A stretch of 34,344 nucleotides of DNA from an uncultured Acholeplasmataceae bacterium (GTDB lineage Bacteria > Bacillota_I > Bacilli_A > RF39 > UBA660), in assembly GCA_905203475.1 (NCBI GenBank), contig CAJKWD010000009.1:1-34344 (forward strand), in the 5' to 3' direction. The position numbers and the translations under genes were made by a program. The notes below the pieces were generated by a model that ran no database searches, was not told the origin of the DNA, and saw only the letters and a program-made list of their open reading frames with translations. Numbering within the stretch: position 1 is the first letter of the stretch; every line of letters starts with the position of its first letter. Below, in pieces: positions 15,644 to 24,528 of this stretch.

Positions 15644-15997
15644 TTATTCATGATATGTATATTTATAATTTTCATTCGTATTTTTTACTTGCACATAACT
15701 ACTATTAGAAAACACTTCTCCTGTTTTAGGATTTTCTATTTCTTTATCAATATAATTACCATTCTTTAGCTCTCCTACTGTTACGGTTGCAGTCGATCCA
15801 TTTGCTGGTAATAATTCCGCATGATCGGCAAAATAGTTTTTAGAACCATTAATAATACTATTCACTTGTTGTTCATAAGCACTTTGATTAGAACGATTAA
15901 TCGCTCCAAAGACATTTGGAAATACAATCACTGCAAGGATTGCTAAAATGGTAAGAGTTGCTAATAACTCAATTAAAGTAAAGCCATTCTTCTTCAT
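15644..15997 (-). CDS. Type IV pilin-like (pseudopilin) protein 2
   Basis: A 117-residue protein with a class III (prepilin) signal: MKKNG, then FTLIELLATLTILAILAVIV, where the expected prepilin peptidase cut is between Gly5 and Phe6 and Glu10 is the conserved +5 Glu. The C-terminal part (about 30-117) is a small beta-rich globular domain. ATG 15997 follows AGGTGATAAT. It lies eight bases after the stop of a second pilin-like gene and ends in a terminator. No assembly ATPase, platform protein or prepilin peptidase is in the window, so its secretion system (competence-like ComG or other type IV pilus) must be elsewhere. Confidence 0.88.
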   Translation of the reverse strand: MKKNGFTLIELLATLTILAILAVIVFPNVFGAINRSNQSAYEQQVNSIINGSKNYFADHAELLPANGSTATVTVGELKNGNYIDKEIENPKTGEVFSNSSYVQVKNTNENYKYTYHE

Positions 15998-16005
15998 ATT
16001 ATCAC

Positions 16006-16389
16006 CTAATTTACTTGTGGTGTACAACTATCAAATAACTGATTATCATAGTTTAAACCACCATGATTATTCACAGTATATTTCACGTATTTACCTAAAT
16101 CAATTTCTTTTCCAGTAGAAGCATCAGTCACTGGTGATTCTAACTTTCCATCTGCTACTAACTCACGTAATGTAACACAAAATACATTTCCTGGGGTACG
16201 AACATAATCATTCTGTCTCTCATCTAAGTAAAGAGAACCAGCATTATAAATCAACTTAATTGTAGATTCATTAATTGTCTCTTTGGAACTATTTAATTGA
16301 TTTAAAATAGGTGGTAACGATATTAAAGCAATAATCCCTAAGATTACAATGACACCTAAAAGTTCTACTAATGTAAATCCTTTTTTCAT
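16006..16389 (-). CDS. Type IV pilin-like (pseudopilin) protein 1
   Basis: A 127-residue protein with prepilin signal MKKG then FTLVELLGVIVILGIIALI; the expected cut is after Gly4. The C-terminal domain has two Cys (about residues 71 and 122) that could form a disulfide. The real start is ATG 16389, with AGGGTG upstream; the frame is open further upstream but has no site there. It has its own strong promoter (16415-16443) and forms a two-gene unit with the pilin-like gene that follows. Confidence 0.88.
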   Translation of the reverse strand: MKKGFTLVELLGVIVILGIIALISLPPILNQLNSSKETINESTIKLIYNAGSLYLDERQNDYVRTPGNVFCVTLRELVADGKLESPVTDASTGKEIDLGKYVKYTVNNHGGLNYDNQLFDSCTPQVN

Positions 16390-16414
16390 TTTTTCACACC
16401 CTATTCTCATGTTC

Positions 16415-16443
16415 ATTATAACGATTTTTAAAGTTTTTGTAAA
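16415..16443 (-). promoter_or_regulatory. Promoter of the two pilin-like genes
   Basis: TTTACA (16443-16438), a 17-base spacer and TATAAT (16420-16415). An inverted repeat, GTAAAGAA...TTCTTTAC (16439-16463), overlaps the -35 box and could be an operator. Confidence 0.8.
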
Positions 16444-16459
16444 GAAAAGAATTACTTCT

Positions 16460-17308
16460 TTACATATCGTAATATTCAAGTAATTCTTCAACTTTCATAT
16501 TTCTTAATTTGTTCTGATGGATTGTATTTACTACACTAAAGTCAAATGTATAATATACATCTCCAAGGATAAATTCTACACGATCAATATTTGAAAATAG
16601 ATTTAATAAGATTGCACTATCTTTTTCAAACACACTATTATCTGGTGTTTCAATTCCTTCTTTATAAGTAATTGTAATTGTTCTAGGAGTATTGGTCGTA
16701 TCTGCTTTTACTTCTTCGTATGAATTAGCACTCTCTAATAAATTCATCAATTCTTTTAATTTATTTGTATCTGCTAAATCCATTGATTTATAAGATTCAA
16801 TTTTTTGTACATCTGCCGTTTTAATTTCTTTTGGCTCAACTTTTACAGTATTTGTTGGAATAAAGAATAAATATGGTGCTGTAAAGATTGTCAAAACAAG
16901 TGCGATTTTAAATTCTTTTCCATTTGAAAGACGAATTGCTTTCATTGTAATCAATTTATTTAAATAATAGATTAATACAGTTGATACTATAAATGCTAAT
17001 AAAGTATAAAGAAATGTGTAGATATTTGTAAATGGATTAGTTACTAGAGGTTCTGCTAACTTGGTATTAATCCAATCAAAACGTGCTAAAAATTGTGTTA
17101 ATAATAAAATTAATGTACCTACTATATAGGATAAAAATGTCACAACACAAGCTGGTAAAATAATTTTACGATATGTTTCTTTTACTTTAATCACTTTTAA
17201 TTTCTTAAGTGATAATAAAACAATAATACTAATAATCGCAAATAAAACAATTAAAAAAATAAATAAACCTGGTGACACTAGATAAGCCACCCATGAAGGA
17301 TAATTCAT
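16460..17308 (-). CDS. Hypothetical membrane protein, 282 residues
   Basis: Not recognised with certainty. ATG 17308 (MNYPSWVAYL) follows AGGGGTGG. There are four hydrophobic helices (about residues 10-35, 50-75, 93-118 and 135-155), then an outside domain of about 125 residues (TVKVEPKEIKTADVQKIE ... VEFILGDVYYTFDFSVVN). The C-terminal part loosely resembles DUF4825-type sensor domains, which is a guess. It precedes the pilin-like pair, but those have their own promoter. Confidence 0.78.
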   Translation of the reverse strand: MNYPSWVAYLVSPGLFIFLIVLFAIISIIVLLSLKKLKVIKVKETYRKIILPACVVTFLSYIVGTLILLLTQFLARFDWINTKLAEPLVTNPFTNIYTFLYTLLAFIVSTVLIYYLNKLITMKAIRLSNGKEFKIALVLTIFTAPYLFFIPTNTVKVEPKEIKTADVQKIESYKSMDLADTNKLKELMNLLESANSYEEVKADTTNTPRTITITYKEGIETPDNSVFEKDSAILLNLFSNIDRVEFILGDVYYTFDFSVVNTIHQNKLRNMKVEELLEYYDM

Positions 17309-17332
17309 AAATCCACCCCTATTCTTGAATTC

Positions 17333-17341
17333 ATTATAACA
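17333..17341 (-). promoter_or_regulatory. Extended -10 promoter of the 282-residue membrane protein
   Basis: TGTTATAAT on the minus strand gives a perfect -10 with TG extension. The -35 region (TAGAAA at the right distance) is weak. Confidence 0.65.
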
Positions 17342-17362
17342 CATTTTTTAAATTGTTTCTAC

Positions 17363-17389
17363 AAAAAAATTCTTCCCCGAAGGGAAGAA
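17363..17389 (-). terminator. Terminator after the 53-residue membrane protein
   Basis: TTCTTCCC-TTCG-GGGAAGAA: an 8-bp stem with a stable TTCG tetraloop and seven T on the minus strand. Confidence 0.92.
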
Positions 17390-17394
17390 CTTTG

Positions 17395-17556
17395 CTACAT
17401 CATATCTTCTAACTTATCATTTGCTTTTTTTAATGACTTATTTACTACCTTTTCTACTTTATTCATCATTGGTTTATTATATTTTTGATATGCTGCATAA
17501 GCACCAGCACCAGCAGCCATACCAGTTACTAACATAGCAAGACTCATCTTTTTCAT
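17395..17556 (-). CDS. Small membrane protein, 53 residues
   Basis: A short gene between recD2 and a strong terminator. It starts MKKMSLAMLVTGMAAGAGAY (one Gly/Ala-rich membrane helix, about residues 4-23) and continues as a charged, probably helical tail ending KANDKLEDMM. AGAGGGTG lies at good spacing before ATG 17556. The layout recalls small YtxH-type membrane proteins, but no motif proves that. The clear ribosome binding site and terminator make it a real gene. Confidence 0.82.
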   Translation of the reverse strand: MKKMSLAMLVTGMAAGAGAYAAYQKYNKPMMNKVEKVVNKSLKKANDKLEDMM

Positions 17557-17587
17557 AAAATCACCCTCTTAGCTAAAAAATATGACC

Positions 17588-17607
17588 GTATGTAATCTCT
17601 TACATAC
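17588..17607. repeat. Inverted repeat GTATGTAA-N4-TTACATAC
   Basis: A perfect 8-bp palindrome with a 4-base centre in the gap between recD2 and the 53-residue gene. On the minus strand it is followed after six bases by TTTTTT, so it may be a poor terminator for recD2 or an operator for the small gene. Confidence 0.5.
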
Positions 17608-17621
17608 ATTGTTAGTATTCC

Positions 17622-19832
17622 CTATATTTTTTGTTTTAAACGCTCTTTTAGAGTAGTTTTACGAATTTGTTCTTGATTGTTTTTAATACTTTCTAAAAAG
17701 GCTTGTGGTTCACCTAATAATATCAATTTCTTTTTAGCTCTCGTAATACCTGTATATACTAATTTCCGATAAAGCATACGATGATATGACATACTAAGTG
17801 GCATAATAACGACTGGAAATTCACTTCCTTGTGATTTATGAATTGTAATTACAAAACCATGTTTAATACTATTAAAATCTTTTGGTAAATATTTTACTAA
17901 TAAGCCATCATAATCGATGTATATTTCTTTTTTCTTTGATGTGCTTTCTGATTCTAATACAATTCTTTCAATTGTCCCAATATCACCATTAAAAACATTC
18001 TCATCAGGCATATTTACAAGTTGTAATACTTTATCATGTTCTCTAAAAATTACATCTCCATACGTAAATTCTCGCTTATCAATAGCAGGAGGATTAAATA
18101 CTTCTTGTAACTCCTTATTTAAATTATCAATTCCATTCATACCACGATACATGGGAGCCATTACTTGTACTTGTTTTTCTGTATATCCTTTTTCTAAAAT
18201 TTGTTTACAAATTCCTTTTAAATTTTTACGTAGTGACATACTAGAACACTGTAAAAAAACATAATCACTTTTTTCTTTTAAATAATTATCACTTAAATCA
18301 TTATCTTTAATTTCTTGAGCAAGTGTTGTAATATAAGAATTTTCATCCTGACGATAAAGTAAATCTAATTCTACCATTGGAATCATATCACTTTCAATAA
18401 AATCTTTTAAAATTTGTCCTGGACCAACACTTGGCAATTGATTATAATCTCCTACAAAAATAATTTGAATATGATTTTCTAAACCATCTAAAAGACTGTG
18501 TAATAATGGTAGATCAATCATACTAACTTCATCGACAATAATTAATTTACCATGGTCTTTATGGAATGCATTAACACCAAATTCATTTGTTTCTTTATTC
18601 CATTTTAAAAAGCGATGAATGGTACTTGCTGGTAATAATGTTGCTTCACTCATTCTTTTGCTAGCACGTCCTGTAGGTGCTAAAAGACGTATTTCGGATT
18701 CTAACTGATCATAATTTAAATCATTTAGCTTTTGATACAATTCAATAATAGCTTTAATAATAGTTGTTTTTCCAGTCCCTGGTCCTCCAGTAATAATAAA
18801 ACAATGATTGGTAAGTGCTTCTTTAATTGCTTTATTTTGTTTTTCGTTATAAGTAACACCACAACTCTCTTCATATGTTTCTATCATCTTATCTAAGTTT
18901 TTGTATTTTAACTGTGGTAAATGACATAAATAACTAATTTTATCAGCAATTTCTACTTCAGCTTGGTAAATCTCAGCTTCGTAATATTTTTCTGCTTCTT
19001 GATATATTTTTTCATCATCGATTAATTCATTTAATAAAGTAGAAAATGTATCAATATCTAATTCATTTTTTAAATAATTACAAACAGCTTGATACATTTC
19101 TTCTTGTAAAAAGTATGTATTACCAGTTTGAAAAGTCAAAGTACGAATCGTATATAAAATACAAGCACGTACTCTTCTCTCATCTAATGGATCTATATTT
19201 TGCTTTCTAGCAATTTCGTCTAATTTTATAAATGAAATATCTTCTACTTCATCCATTAATTCATATATATTATGCTCTAAATGTTCAATCGTATACGATT
19301 TATAGGTATTATAAATATTTAAAGCATCTTTCATAGAAAAGCCCAATTCCGTTAAATAAACAATCGTCTTATGACTCTCTTCGTATTTTACTAATACATC
19401 GTAAATTCTTTTTGCTTTTTTAGTAGATAATTTTGGTACTAACGACAAACAAGAAGCATCTTCTAAAATCTTTTCTAATGCTTTTTCTCCTAATACTTCA
19501 ACAATTAAAGTGGCTTGTTTCTCACCAATTCCCGGAAATAAATCACTCGATAAAAAAGCAATCACACCATCTTTATCTTCTGGTTTTATTTTTTCATATT
19601 CACTTACTTGGAATTGAAAACCATATTTTGGATGGTCAATTCCTTCGCCATAAAATATATAATTATCATCTTCGTTTAATTCGTGAAAATAACCTGTAAA
19701 GGTAATCGTCTTATTGACATAATCTTTTAATCTTTCATCATTTGTTTCACGTACTTTAAAAATTCCTATGACATAACCTTTTGGGGATGAGAAAATACTA
19801 CGACGATAATTTCCTTTAATGTAATATTTCAT
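17622..19832 (-). CDS. recD2: RecD2-type DNA helicase (YrrC family)
   Basis: A 5'-3' superfamily 1B helicase not tied to RecBC, thought to act in replication-fork maintenance and repair. The 736-residue protein has an N-terminal OB-like region (1-85), a helix-hairpin-helix block (FPGIGEKQATLIVEVLG, about 99-115), Walker A GGPGTGKT (349-356), motif Ia with APTGRASKRM, motif II VDEVSMID, GDYNQLPSVGPG, and the C-terminal UvrD_C_2 motif TIHKSQGSEFPVVIMPL followed by YTGITRAKKKL. The length is normal. AGAGGTG precedes ATG 19832. Confidence 0.95.
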   Translation of the reverse strand: MKYYIKGNYRRSIFSSPKGYVIGIFKVRETNDERLKDYVNKTITFTGYFHELNEDDNYIFYGEGIDHPKYGFQFQVSEYEKIKPEDKDGVIAFLSSDLFPGIGEKQATLIVEVLGEKALEKILEDASCLSLVPKLSTKKAKRIYDVLVKYEESHKTIVYLTELGFSMKDALNIYNTYKSYTIEHLEHNIYELMDEVEDISFIKLDEIARKQNIDPLDERRVRACILYTIRTLTFQTGNTYFLQEEMYQAVCNYLKNELDIDTFSTLLNELIDDEKIYQEAEKYYEAEIYQAEVEIADKISYLCHLPQLKYKNLDKMIETYEESCGVTYNEKQNKAIKEALTNHCFIITGGPGTGKTTIIKAIIELYQKLNDLNYDQLESEIRLLAPTGRASKRMSEATLLPASTIHRFLKWNKETNEFGVNAFHKDHGKLIIVDEVSMIDLPLLHSLLDGLENHIQIIFVGDYNQLPSVGPGQILKDFIESDMIPMVELDLLYRQDENSYITTLAQEIKDNDLSDNYLKEKSDYVFLQCSSMSLRKNLKGICKQILEKGYTEKQVQVMAPMYRGMNGIDNLNKELQEVFNPPAIDKREFTYGDVIFREHDKVLQLVNMPDENVFNGDIGTIERIVLESESTSKKKEIYIDYDGLLVKYLPKDFNSIKHGFVITIHKSQGSEFPVVIMPLSMSYHRMLYRKLVYTGITRAKKKLILLGEPQAFLESIKNNQEQIRKTTLKERLKQKI

Positions 19833-19852
19833 TTTCTCACCTCTTTCTTTTT

Positions 19853-19861
19853 ATTATACCA
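19853..19861 (-). promoter_or_regulatory. Extended -10 promoter of recD2
   Basis: TGGTATAAT on the minus strand, 21 bases upstream of the start codon and just after the terminator of the upstream gene. No good -35 is seen. Confidence 0.65.
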
Positions 19862-19867
19862 TTACAA

Positions 19868-19888
19868 TCAAAAAAGGCATATGCCTTT
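19868..19888 (-). terminator. Terminator of the 226-residue membrane protein gene
   Basis: AAAGGC-ATAT-GCCTTT stem-loop followed by T on the minus strand; the stop codon of the gene abuts its 5' arm. Confidence 0.8.
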
Positions 19889-20567
19889 ATCTTGAATGTC
19901 CCATAGATTCAGCATATTCCTCTACTTGATCCATATTTAAATTACCATTTAATACATCGTATCCAAACATACCATAAAATTCATCAAATGAGATTTTTTC
20001 TTTTAATTCATCACTTAATAAATCATATCCATGATCACTTACATAACCACGATTACGCATATCTTGTTGTACTTCAGGCGCTAGTTGGTCAAACCCATTT
20101 GGTTGCTCCACATCTGTTGCATATCCAATTCCAAATAATGCTGCACCAGTAATTCCACCTGCTAATATAACATTTCTTACAGCTTTTCCAAGAGTTGCTA
20201 ACTTACGTTCATTTTTTAATTTTACAACGGTATCACTATAAGATTCCATTACTTCTTGCATTGTCATCTCATCTTCGACAAGTTCTAAATTATCGACAGC
20301 ATCTTTTCCTAATACAACTCTAACTTGACTGACACCACTTTGCTTTTTAGAATCTTTATTGACTTTAAACACATAAGTAATTGAACCATTTTTATTTGGA
20401 ATTTCAACTGCTTTTGTCGTAGCTCTTTCATAGATCATCTCTTTAATCAAGCCAGAAATTTCGTGAAAATGTTTCATGTTATTTTTATCATGATTGACAA
20501 TAAAATTTACATTATCTAAAGAACCTGGTAATGATTGAATTAAAATTTCATCTTGTTTATGTTTCAT
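19887..20567 (-). CDS. Hypothetical single-pass membrane protein, 226 residues
   Basis: Not recognised. ATG 20567 follows AGAGGTG. About 125 cytoplasmic residues precede a Gly/Ala-rich membrane helix (VILAGGITGAALFGIGYA, about 132-149). An acidic tail of about 75 residues follows, rich in Asp, Glu, Gly and Tyr, with two similar GYD-L/V blocks (HGYDLLSDELKEKI and GYDVLNGNLN). The tail could be extracytoplasmic. It has its own promoter and terminator downstream of the sortase locus. Confidence 0.8.
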   Translation of the reverse strand: MKHKQDEILIQSLPGSLDNVNFIVNHDKNNMKHFHEISGLIKEMIYERATTKAVEIPNKNGSITYVFKVNKDSKKQSGVSQVRVVLGKDAVDNLELVEDEMTMQEVMESYSDTVVKLKNERKLATLGKAVRNVILAGGITGAALFGIGYATDVEQPNGFDQLAPEVQQDMRNRGYVSDHGYDLLSDELKEKISFDEFYGMFGYDVLNGNLNMDQVEEYAESMGHSR

Positions 20568-20592
20568 ATTACACCTCTATCATCTTACTTTC

Positions 20593-20621
20593 ATCTTACC
20601 CTCTTTCACCATATTCGTCAA
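20593..20621 (-). promoter_or_regulatory. Promoter of the 226-residue membrane protein gene
   Basis: TTGACG (20621-20616), a 17-base spacer and TAAGAT (20598-20593). A second TTGACA lies just upstream, at the end of the sortase gene. Confidence 0.65.
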
Positions 20622-20630
20622 TCTCATTTG

Positions 20631-21152
20631 TCAATCTTCTGTTAATTTGGCAAACACTAATAATCTAATTTGAGGATGATTTGTACAAGTAATTAACACT
20701 AAATTATCGTCCTGATTCGTATTAATAAATGGCGAGAAATCATTCGTACGTACTTTTTTCTTATTTTGAATTACATAATGATATTTTCTATTATGAATGG
20801 TTAGCATAATCGAATCTCCTGTTTGACTTTGATGTAAATCATTAAAAACTGATGGCACACTATGTCCAGCTAGATAAATTGTATTTGATACATCTAATGT
20901 TTGATTTAAAGATACAACTTGATTTTGGGCAATAATTTCTTCGACATTTCCTTTTTTAATAATACTTTTTTTATTGGTACGGACTAATTCGATCATTCCC
21001 AAAATATTACTATTTTTTATTTTATTCTGTTCATACAATTTCATTTCTATTTGTTTTTTCTGCTCTTTTCTTGTTTCATTCTGATGAAATAAGAAAGCAT
21101 AAGACATCACACTGATTAGTATAATAATTCCTATATATTTTATCCATCTCAT
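20631..21152 (-). CDS. Sortase, unit 1 (next to the YPNTE surface protein)
   Basis: Sortases are membrane transpeptidases that cut surface proteins at an LPxTG-like signal and attach them to the wall or to each other. The 173-residue product has an N-terminal membrane anchor (about 5-23) and the sortase fold with all three catalytic residues: His97 in LAGHSV, Cys156 in LITCT and Arg163 in IRLLVF. It is short for the family. The start at ATG 21152 overlaps the stop of the surface-protein gene (ATGA), so the two are translated together; the frame is open further upstream but would run into the substrate gene. The class cannot be fixed from sequence alone. Confidence 0.9.
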   Translation of the reverse strand: MRWIKYIGIIILISVMSYAFLFHQNETRKEQKKQIEMKLYEQNKIKNSNILGMIELVRTNKKSIIKKGNVEEIIAQNQVVSLNQTLDVSNTIYLAGHSVPSVFNDLHQSQTGDSIMLTIHNRKYHYVIQNKKKVRTNDFSPFINTNQDDNLVLITCTNHPQIRLLVFAKLTED

Positions 21153-23461
21153 CTTCTCTTTTCTAACACCATTCCAAAAATCAGAATACCACAACCTACT
21201 ACCGTAATTCCTATAATCCATTTTTTCGTTTTTTCGATATAGTTTTCTGTATTTGGATATTTTTCCACTTGATTGGTCACTTGTAATGTTACAACTTGTT
21301 CATTATCTTGAATTGTAAATGGAATTTCTTCTGTTTTTAAAAGATATCCCTTTTTTGCTTTTACTTCTTTCCAATAATAATTTCCACTCGGTAAGTTTTC
21401 CACACGAATTGTTCCACTTCCATCTGTTGTCTTTTTATAAAGAAGTGTTCCCTCTCTATTATATAATGCGAATGTTGTATCACTTAATGGGAGTCCTTGT
21501 TCATCTTTTTTATTTAAAATAACAGTTCCTTTCTTCCATTTATTTTTAATAACCGGATCAAATTGAATCTTTAATTGATAATCAGCAGTTACAATAAATT
21601 GATATTGTTCTGAACTAGTTTGATATCCTTCTGGAGTTTTTGTTTCTTTCAAGTAATAAGTACCCGGTTTCAAATGTTGATGGATGGTTATTTTTCCTTG
21701 CTGATCACTTTTTAATTTCAATAATTCTTGGTCATTGATGTCATATAATGTAAACTCTACATTTTCTAAAGGAATCGTTTCATATTGTACTTTTCCCTTA
21801 TTGATTCCAATCATCTTTTCTCCCAATTTTGTAAGTTCTAAATGAGTTTTATATTGTTCATTTTTCAACTCTATTTCTTTTTCTTCTTTTCCTTTTAAAT
21901 AAAAACAATGTGTTTGCGTATCTAGTTGATATCCTTCTTGCGTTTTAATTTCTTTCAAGCAATAATTTCCAAACGGTAATTGTTTCCATATAATATTTCC
22001 TGAATCATCTGTCTGTTTTGTTGATATTAATTTCTCTCCTCGATATAATTCAAAAGTGACATTAGATAGAGGTATATTTTCTTCTCCTATTTTATGTAGT
22101 TTTATTTCTCCTGTTTCTGGTTTATTTAATAATTCATAAGTCATTATATTTTCTGTTTTATCATTAATGACAACTTCAAAATCTTCTACCTTTTGATATT
22201 GATCTGTTGTATTTAATTGATGAATTCGATATGTACCATAAGGAAGTGACACTTGAGCAATTCCTAAATCATTTGTTGCAACTAAAGTAATTTCATTGGT
22301 ATCTATATTAAATATTTGAAAGGTAATAGCTGGTTCAGGAATATGTTTTTCCTGATCAATATCTTCTAAATATTTTTTTAAGATTAATGTTTTTTCTTCT
22401 GGTGTTTCATATACTGTCATACGATAGATTTTTCCATGCTCATATATTTTCACAACATATGTTGTATCATCTAACAAATAACCATAAGATGGTGTTTTTT
22501 CTTTTACGTGATAGACATCTTTAGGCAATTCTTTTGATTTAGCAACCCCATTTTCATCAGTTACTAAAGTATCTACTAACTCCCCTTTTTTATTTCTTAC
22601 TTCATAAGTAGCACCTTTTAAGCTTCTTCCTTTTGGGGCTTTTCCTTTAGTTTTCTCATCTTGTTTTAATAGTTCTATTTCATAACCTTCAGTATTCCAT
22701 TCTAAATGAGATTTTATTTCACTATGGATTCCAAAGGTTGCTAATGTCTGTGAATTTTCTTTTCGATAGATCATACTTGTATCGGTATTCATTAACTTAT
22801 AAAGTTCCAATATATGATGACCTACTTGATATGCTTTAATTGTAATTTGATTACCAACTTTTTGTACTTCTTGATTTTCTTCCTTTAACTGATATTCAGT
22901 TAAAACTTGATTGGTATCTGTAATTGTTTTTTCTTCTCCTGATTGCAATGTAAATGTTTTGCCATCAAAAGATGGTTTGTTTTTATGTTTACTTACTAAA
23001 TTTAATATTTCGTTTCTCTCATTTGCAACTAATATGACTTGTCCAGTGCGATTTAATCCTGTTGTAAATAAAATATCAGTCATACCTAACGTTTCCCAAA
23101 TTAACTGTTGTGTCGCTAGATAATAATTTCTAGTTTGATGGTTTGGATATTGATATCCATAATAAGCATATAACTCCATTTTTTCTTTTTGCTCATTCGT
23201 AATATTGGCAATATCAAAATAAGGTGTAGAATCATAAATACTTGATAATATATAAATACCTGGTTCTACACAATATGCAATTTTATTGTTGGCAAAAACA
23301 TAACCTTGCTTATTAGAAAACCCCTTTCCTAAAATGTTTAAATTCGTATAAGTATTTTCCATATACTCAATGCGAATATTCGTATCATTTGTTCCAGCAT
23401 GACAAACTGATATCATCATAAAGAACAAAAATACACTAAATATCAATAATTTTTTCTTCAT
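21149..23461 (-). CDS. Thioester-domain, Cna-B repeat surface protein with YPNTE sorting signal
   Basis: A 770-residue cell-wall protein. It has a signal peptide (1-22, ending CHA), then a thioester-domain-like region with Cys64 (AYCVEPG) and Gln118 (TQQLIWE); this Cys and Gln pair forms an internal thioester in TED adhesins that bind host amines. Five Cna-B/SpaA-like repeats follow (about 280-765), each with a GYL/GYQ end and a Lys plus conserved Glu in KEIKTQEGY, KETKTPEGY, KEVKAKKGY, which in such domains make Lys-Asn isopeptide bonds. The end is YPNTE, a hydrophobic helix and EKRR. ATG 23461 follows AGGAGG. The sortase gene follows directly. Confidence 0.92.
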   Translation of the reverse strand: MKKKLLIFSVFLFFMMISVCHAGTNDTNIRIEYMENTYTNLNILGKGFSNKQGYVFANNKIAYCVEPGIYILSSIYDSTPYFDIANITNEQKEKMELYAYYGYQYPNHQTRNYYLATQQLIWETLGMTDILFTTGLNRTGQVILVANERNEILNLVSKHKNKPSFDGKTFTLQSGEEKTITDTNQVLTEYQLKEENQEVQKVGNQITIKAYQVGHHILELYKLMNTDTSMIYRKENSQTLATFGIHSEIKSHLEWNTEGYEIELLKQDEKTKGKAPKGRSLKGATYEVRNKKGELVDTLVTDENGVAKSKELPKDVYHVKEKTPSYGYLLDDTTYVVKIYEHGKIYRMTVYETPEEKTLILKKYLEDIDQEKHIPEPAITFQIFNIDTNEITLVATNDLGIAQVSLPYGTYRIHQLNTTDQYQKVEDFEVVINDKTENIMTYELLNKPETGEIKLHKIGEENIPLSNVTFELYRGEKLISTKQTDDSGNIIWKQLPFGNYCLKEIKTQEGYQLDTQTHCFYLKGKEEKEIELKNEQYKTHLELTKLGEKMIGINKGKVQYETIPLENVEFTLYDINDQELLKLKSDQQGKITIHQHLKPGTYYLKETKTPEGYQTSSEQYQFIVTADYQLKIQFDPVIKNKWKKGTVILNKKDEQGLPLSDTTFALYNREGTLLYKKTTDGSGTIRVENLPSGNYYWKEVKAKKGYLLKTEEIPFTIQDNEQVVTLQVTNQVEKYPNTENYIEKTKKWIIGITVVGCGILIFGMVLEKRR

Positions 23462-23511
23462 TTTTATCCCTCCTATCAATTACTTACGAGATAGAGGGAG
23501 TAAATTCCTGC

Positions 23512-23552
23512 AAAAAAATAATCTTTAGATAATTTTTTTCTAAAGATTATTT
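23512..23552 (-). terminator. Terminator between the 323-residue membrane gene and the second thioester protein
   Basis: A stem of about 13 bp (arms 23516-23528 and 23540-23552) with an 11-base AT loop and a T-run on the minus strand. The stop codon of the membrane gene is inside the hairpin. I see no clear promoter in the following 50 bases, so the next unit may depend on partial read-through. Confidence 0.82.
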
Positions 23553-24511
23553 TCTAATAATTGACTCATTGTATTCATTTGATTTTTATGAGTATTTTCC
23601 TTTTGATCGATATACTGTCTAAAGTTTTGTTCTGTATTTGTTTCCGTATCATCTAACAGTGCTTCGATATCATCAAAATCATCTTGAATATCAAAATCAT
23701 CATCACTTAAATGGATTTGTAATTCCATCATTTTTTTATAAATTTTTAATAAATCTTTTTTCTGTTTAATTTTTAACATACGTAGTTCATGACTACTAAT
23801 GACATCAGTTTCATTTAATTCTGTTTGAAAGTTCTTTAATCCTTCTTTTAAAACACTGGTATCTTTATCACGATAAACAACTTCTGTTTGAATCACCGGT
23901 TTTGGAACTTCAATTACTTTTGGTTCAACAATCGGTTCTTGTTCTGTTTTCCTGTGGAAAACTTTTTCTCTATCTAAGATAAGACAAAGAGCAAATAGAA
24001 TGAAAGTAATAAAGGCAGTTAAGGTTGCTAATTCTAATAAAGCAAAGACGCTTTCATTTTGATATAGTGATAAAGCATCTGATATATCTAGTTTATTTTT
24101 AGAAACTGAATATAAGAATAATAAGAAATCAGTTTCAATCAGTACAAATTGTCCAATCCATAAATTTTTAATTTTCTTCGTCCACCTAGAACAAAAGAAG
24201 ATAGATAAGAAAGCAATATGACTGAGAATGATAATGATAAAATAAAGCGCTAAATCAGGAAAATAATAACCTGTTAAAAGATTTGTCATAATATAATCAA
24301 ATGCAGATAACATTTCTTGATGATAAATAATCAATACAATAAGGCTAAATACACCATAAAGAATATATGCTTCTTTTTTGGTAATTGTCTTTCTTACTTT
24401 CTTACAATAATAGAAAATAAAGGCAATTAAGATAAAAAGTAATGGGAGTTTAGATGTGAAAAAAGTCTGTACAAAGATTCCCAATTTATCTAATATCGAC
24501 ATTTGAACCAT
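23540..24511 (-). CDS. Multi-pass membrane protein with cytoplasmic coiled coil, 323 residues
   Basis: Not recognised. Five hydrophobic helices (about residues 15-35, 45-62, 82-105, 120-140 and 155-180) are followed by a cytoplasmic part of about 135 residues. That part holds a Pro/Val/Glu spacer (EPIVEPKVIEVPKP) and a long charged coiled coil (about 210-320) with a very acidic core (SDDDFDIQDDFDDIEALLDD). ATG 24511 follows GGTGG; the GTG three codons before is inside that site. It starts 18 bases after the sortase stop, so it is probably a member of this surface-display operon. It may organise or sense the sortase system, which is inference. Confidence 0.8.
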   Translation of the reverse strand: MVQMSILDKLGIFVQTFFTSKLPLLFILIAFIFYYCKKVRKTITKKEAYILYGVFSLIVLIIYHQEMLSAFDYIMTNLLTGYYFPDLALYFIIIILSHIAFLSIFFCSRWTKKIKNLWIGQFVLIETDFLLFLYSVSKNKLDISDALSLYQNESVFALLELATLTAFITFILFALCLILDREKVFHRKTEQEPIVEPKVIEVPKPVIQTEVVYRDKDTSVLKEGLKNFQTELNETDVISSHELRMLKIKQKKDLLKIYKKMMELQIHLSDDDFDIQDDFDDIEALLDDTETNTEQNFRQYIDQKENTHKNQMNTMSQLLENNL

Positions 24512-24528
24512 AACTCCCACCCCCTTTT

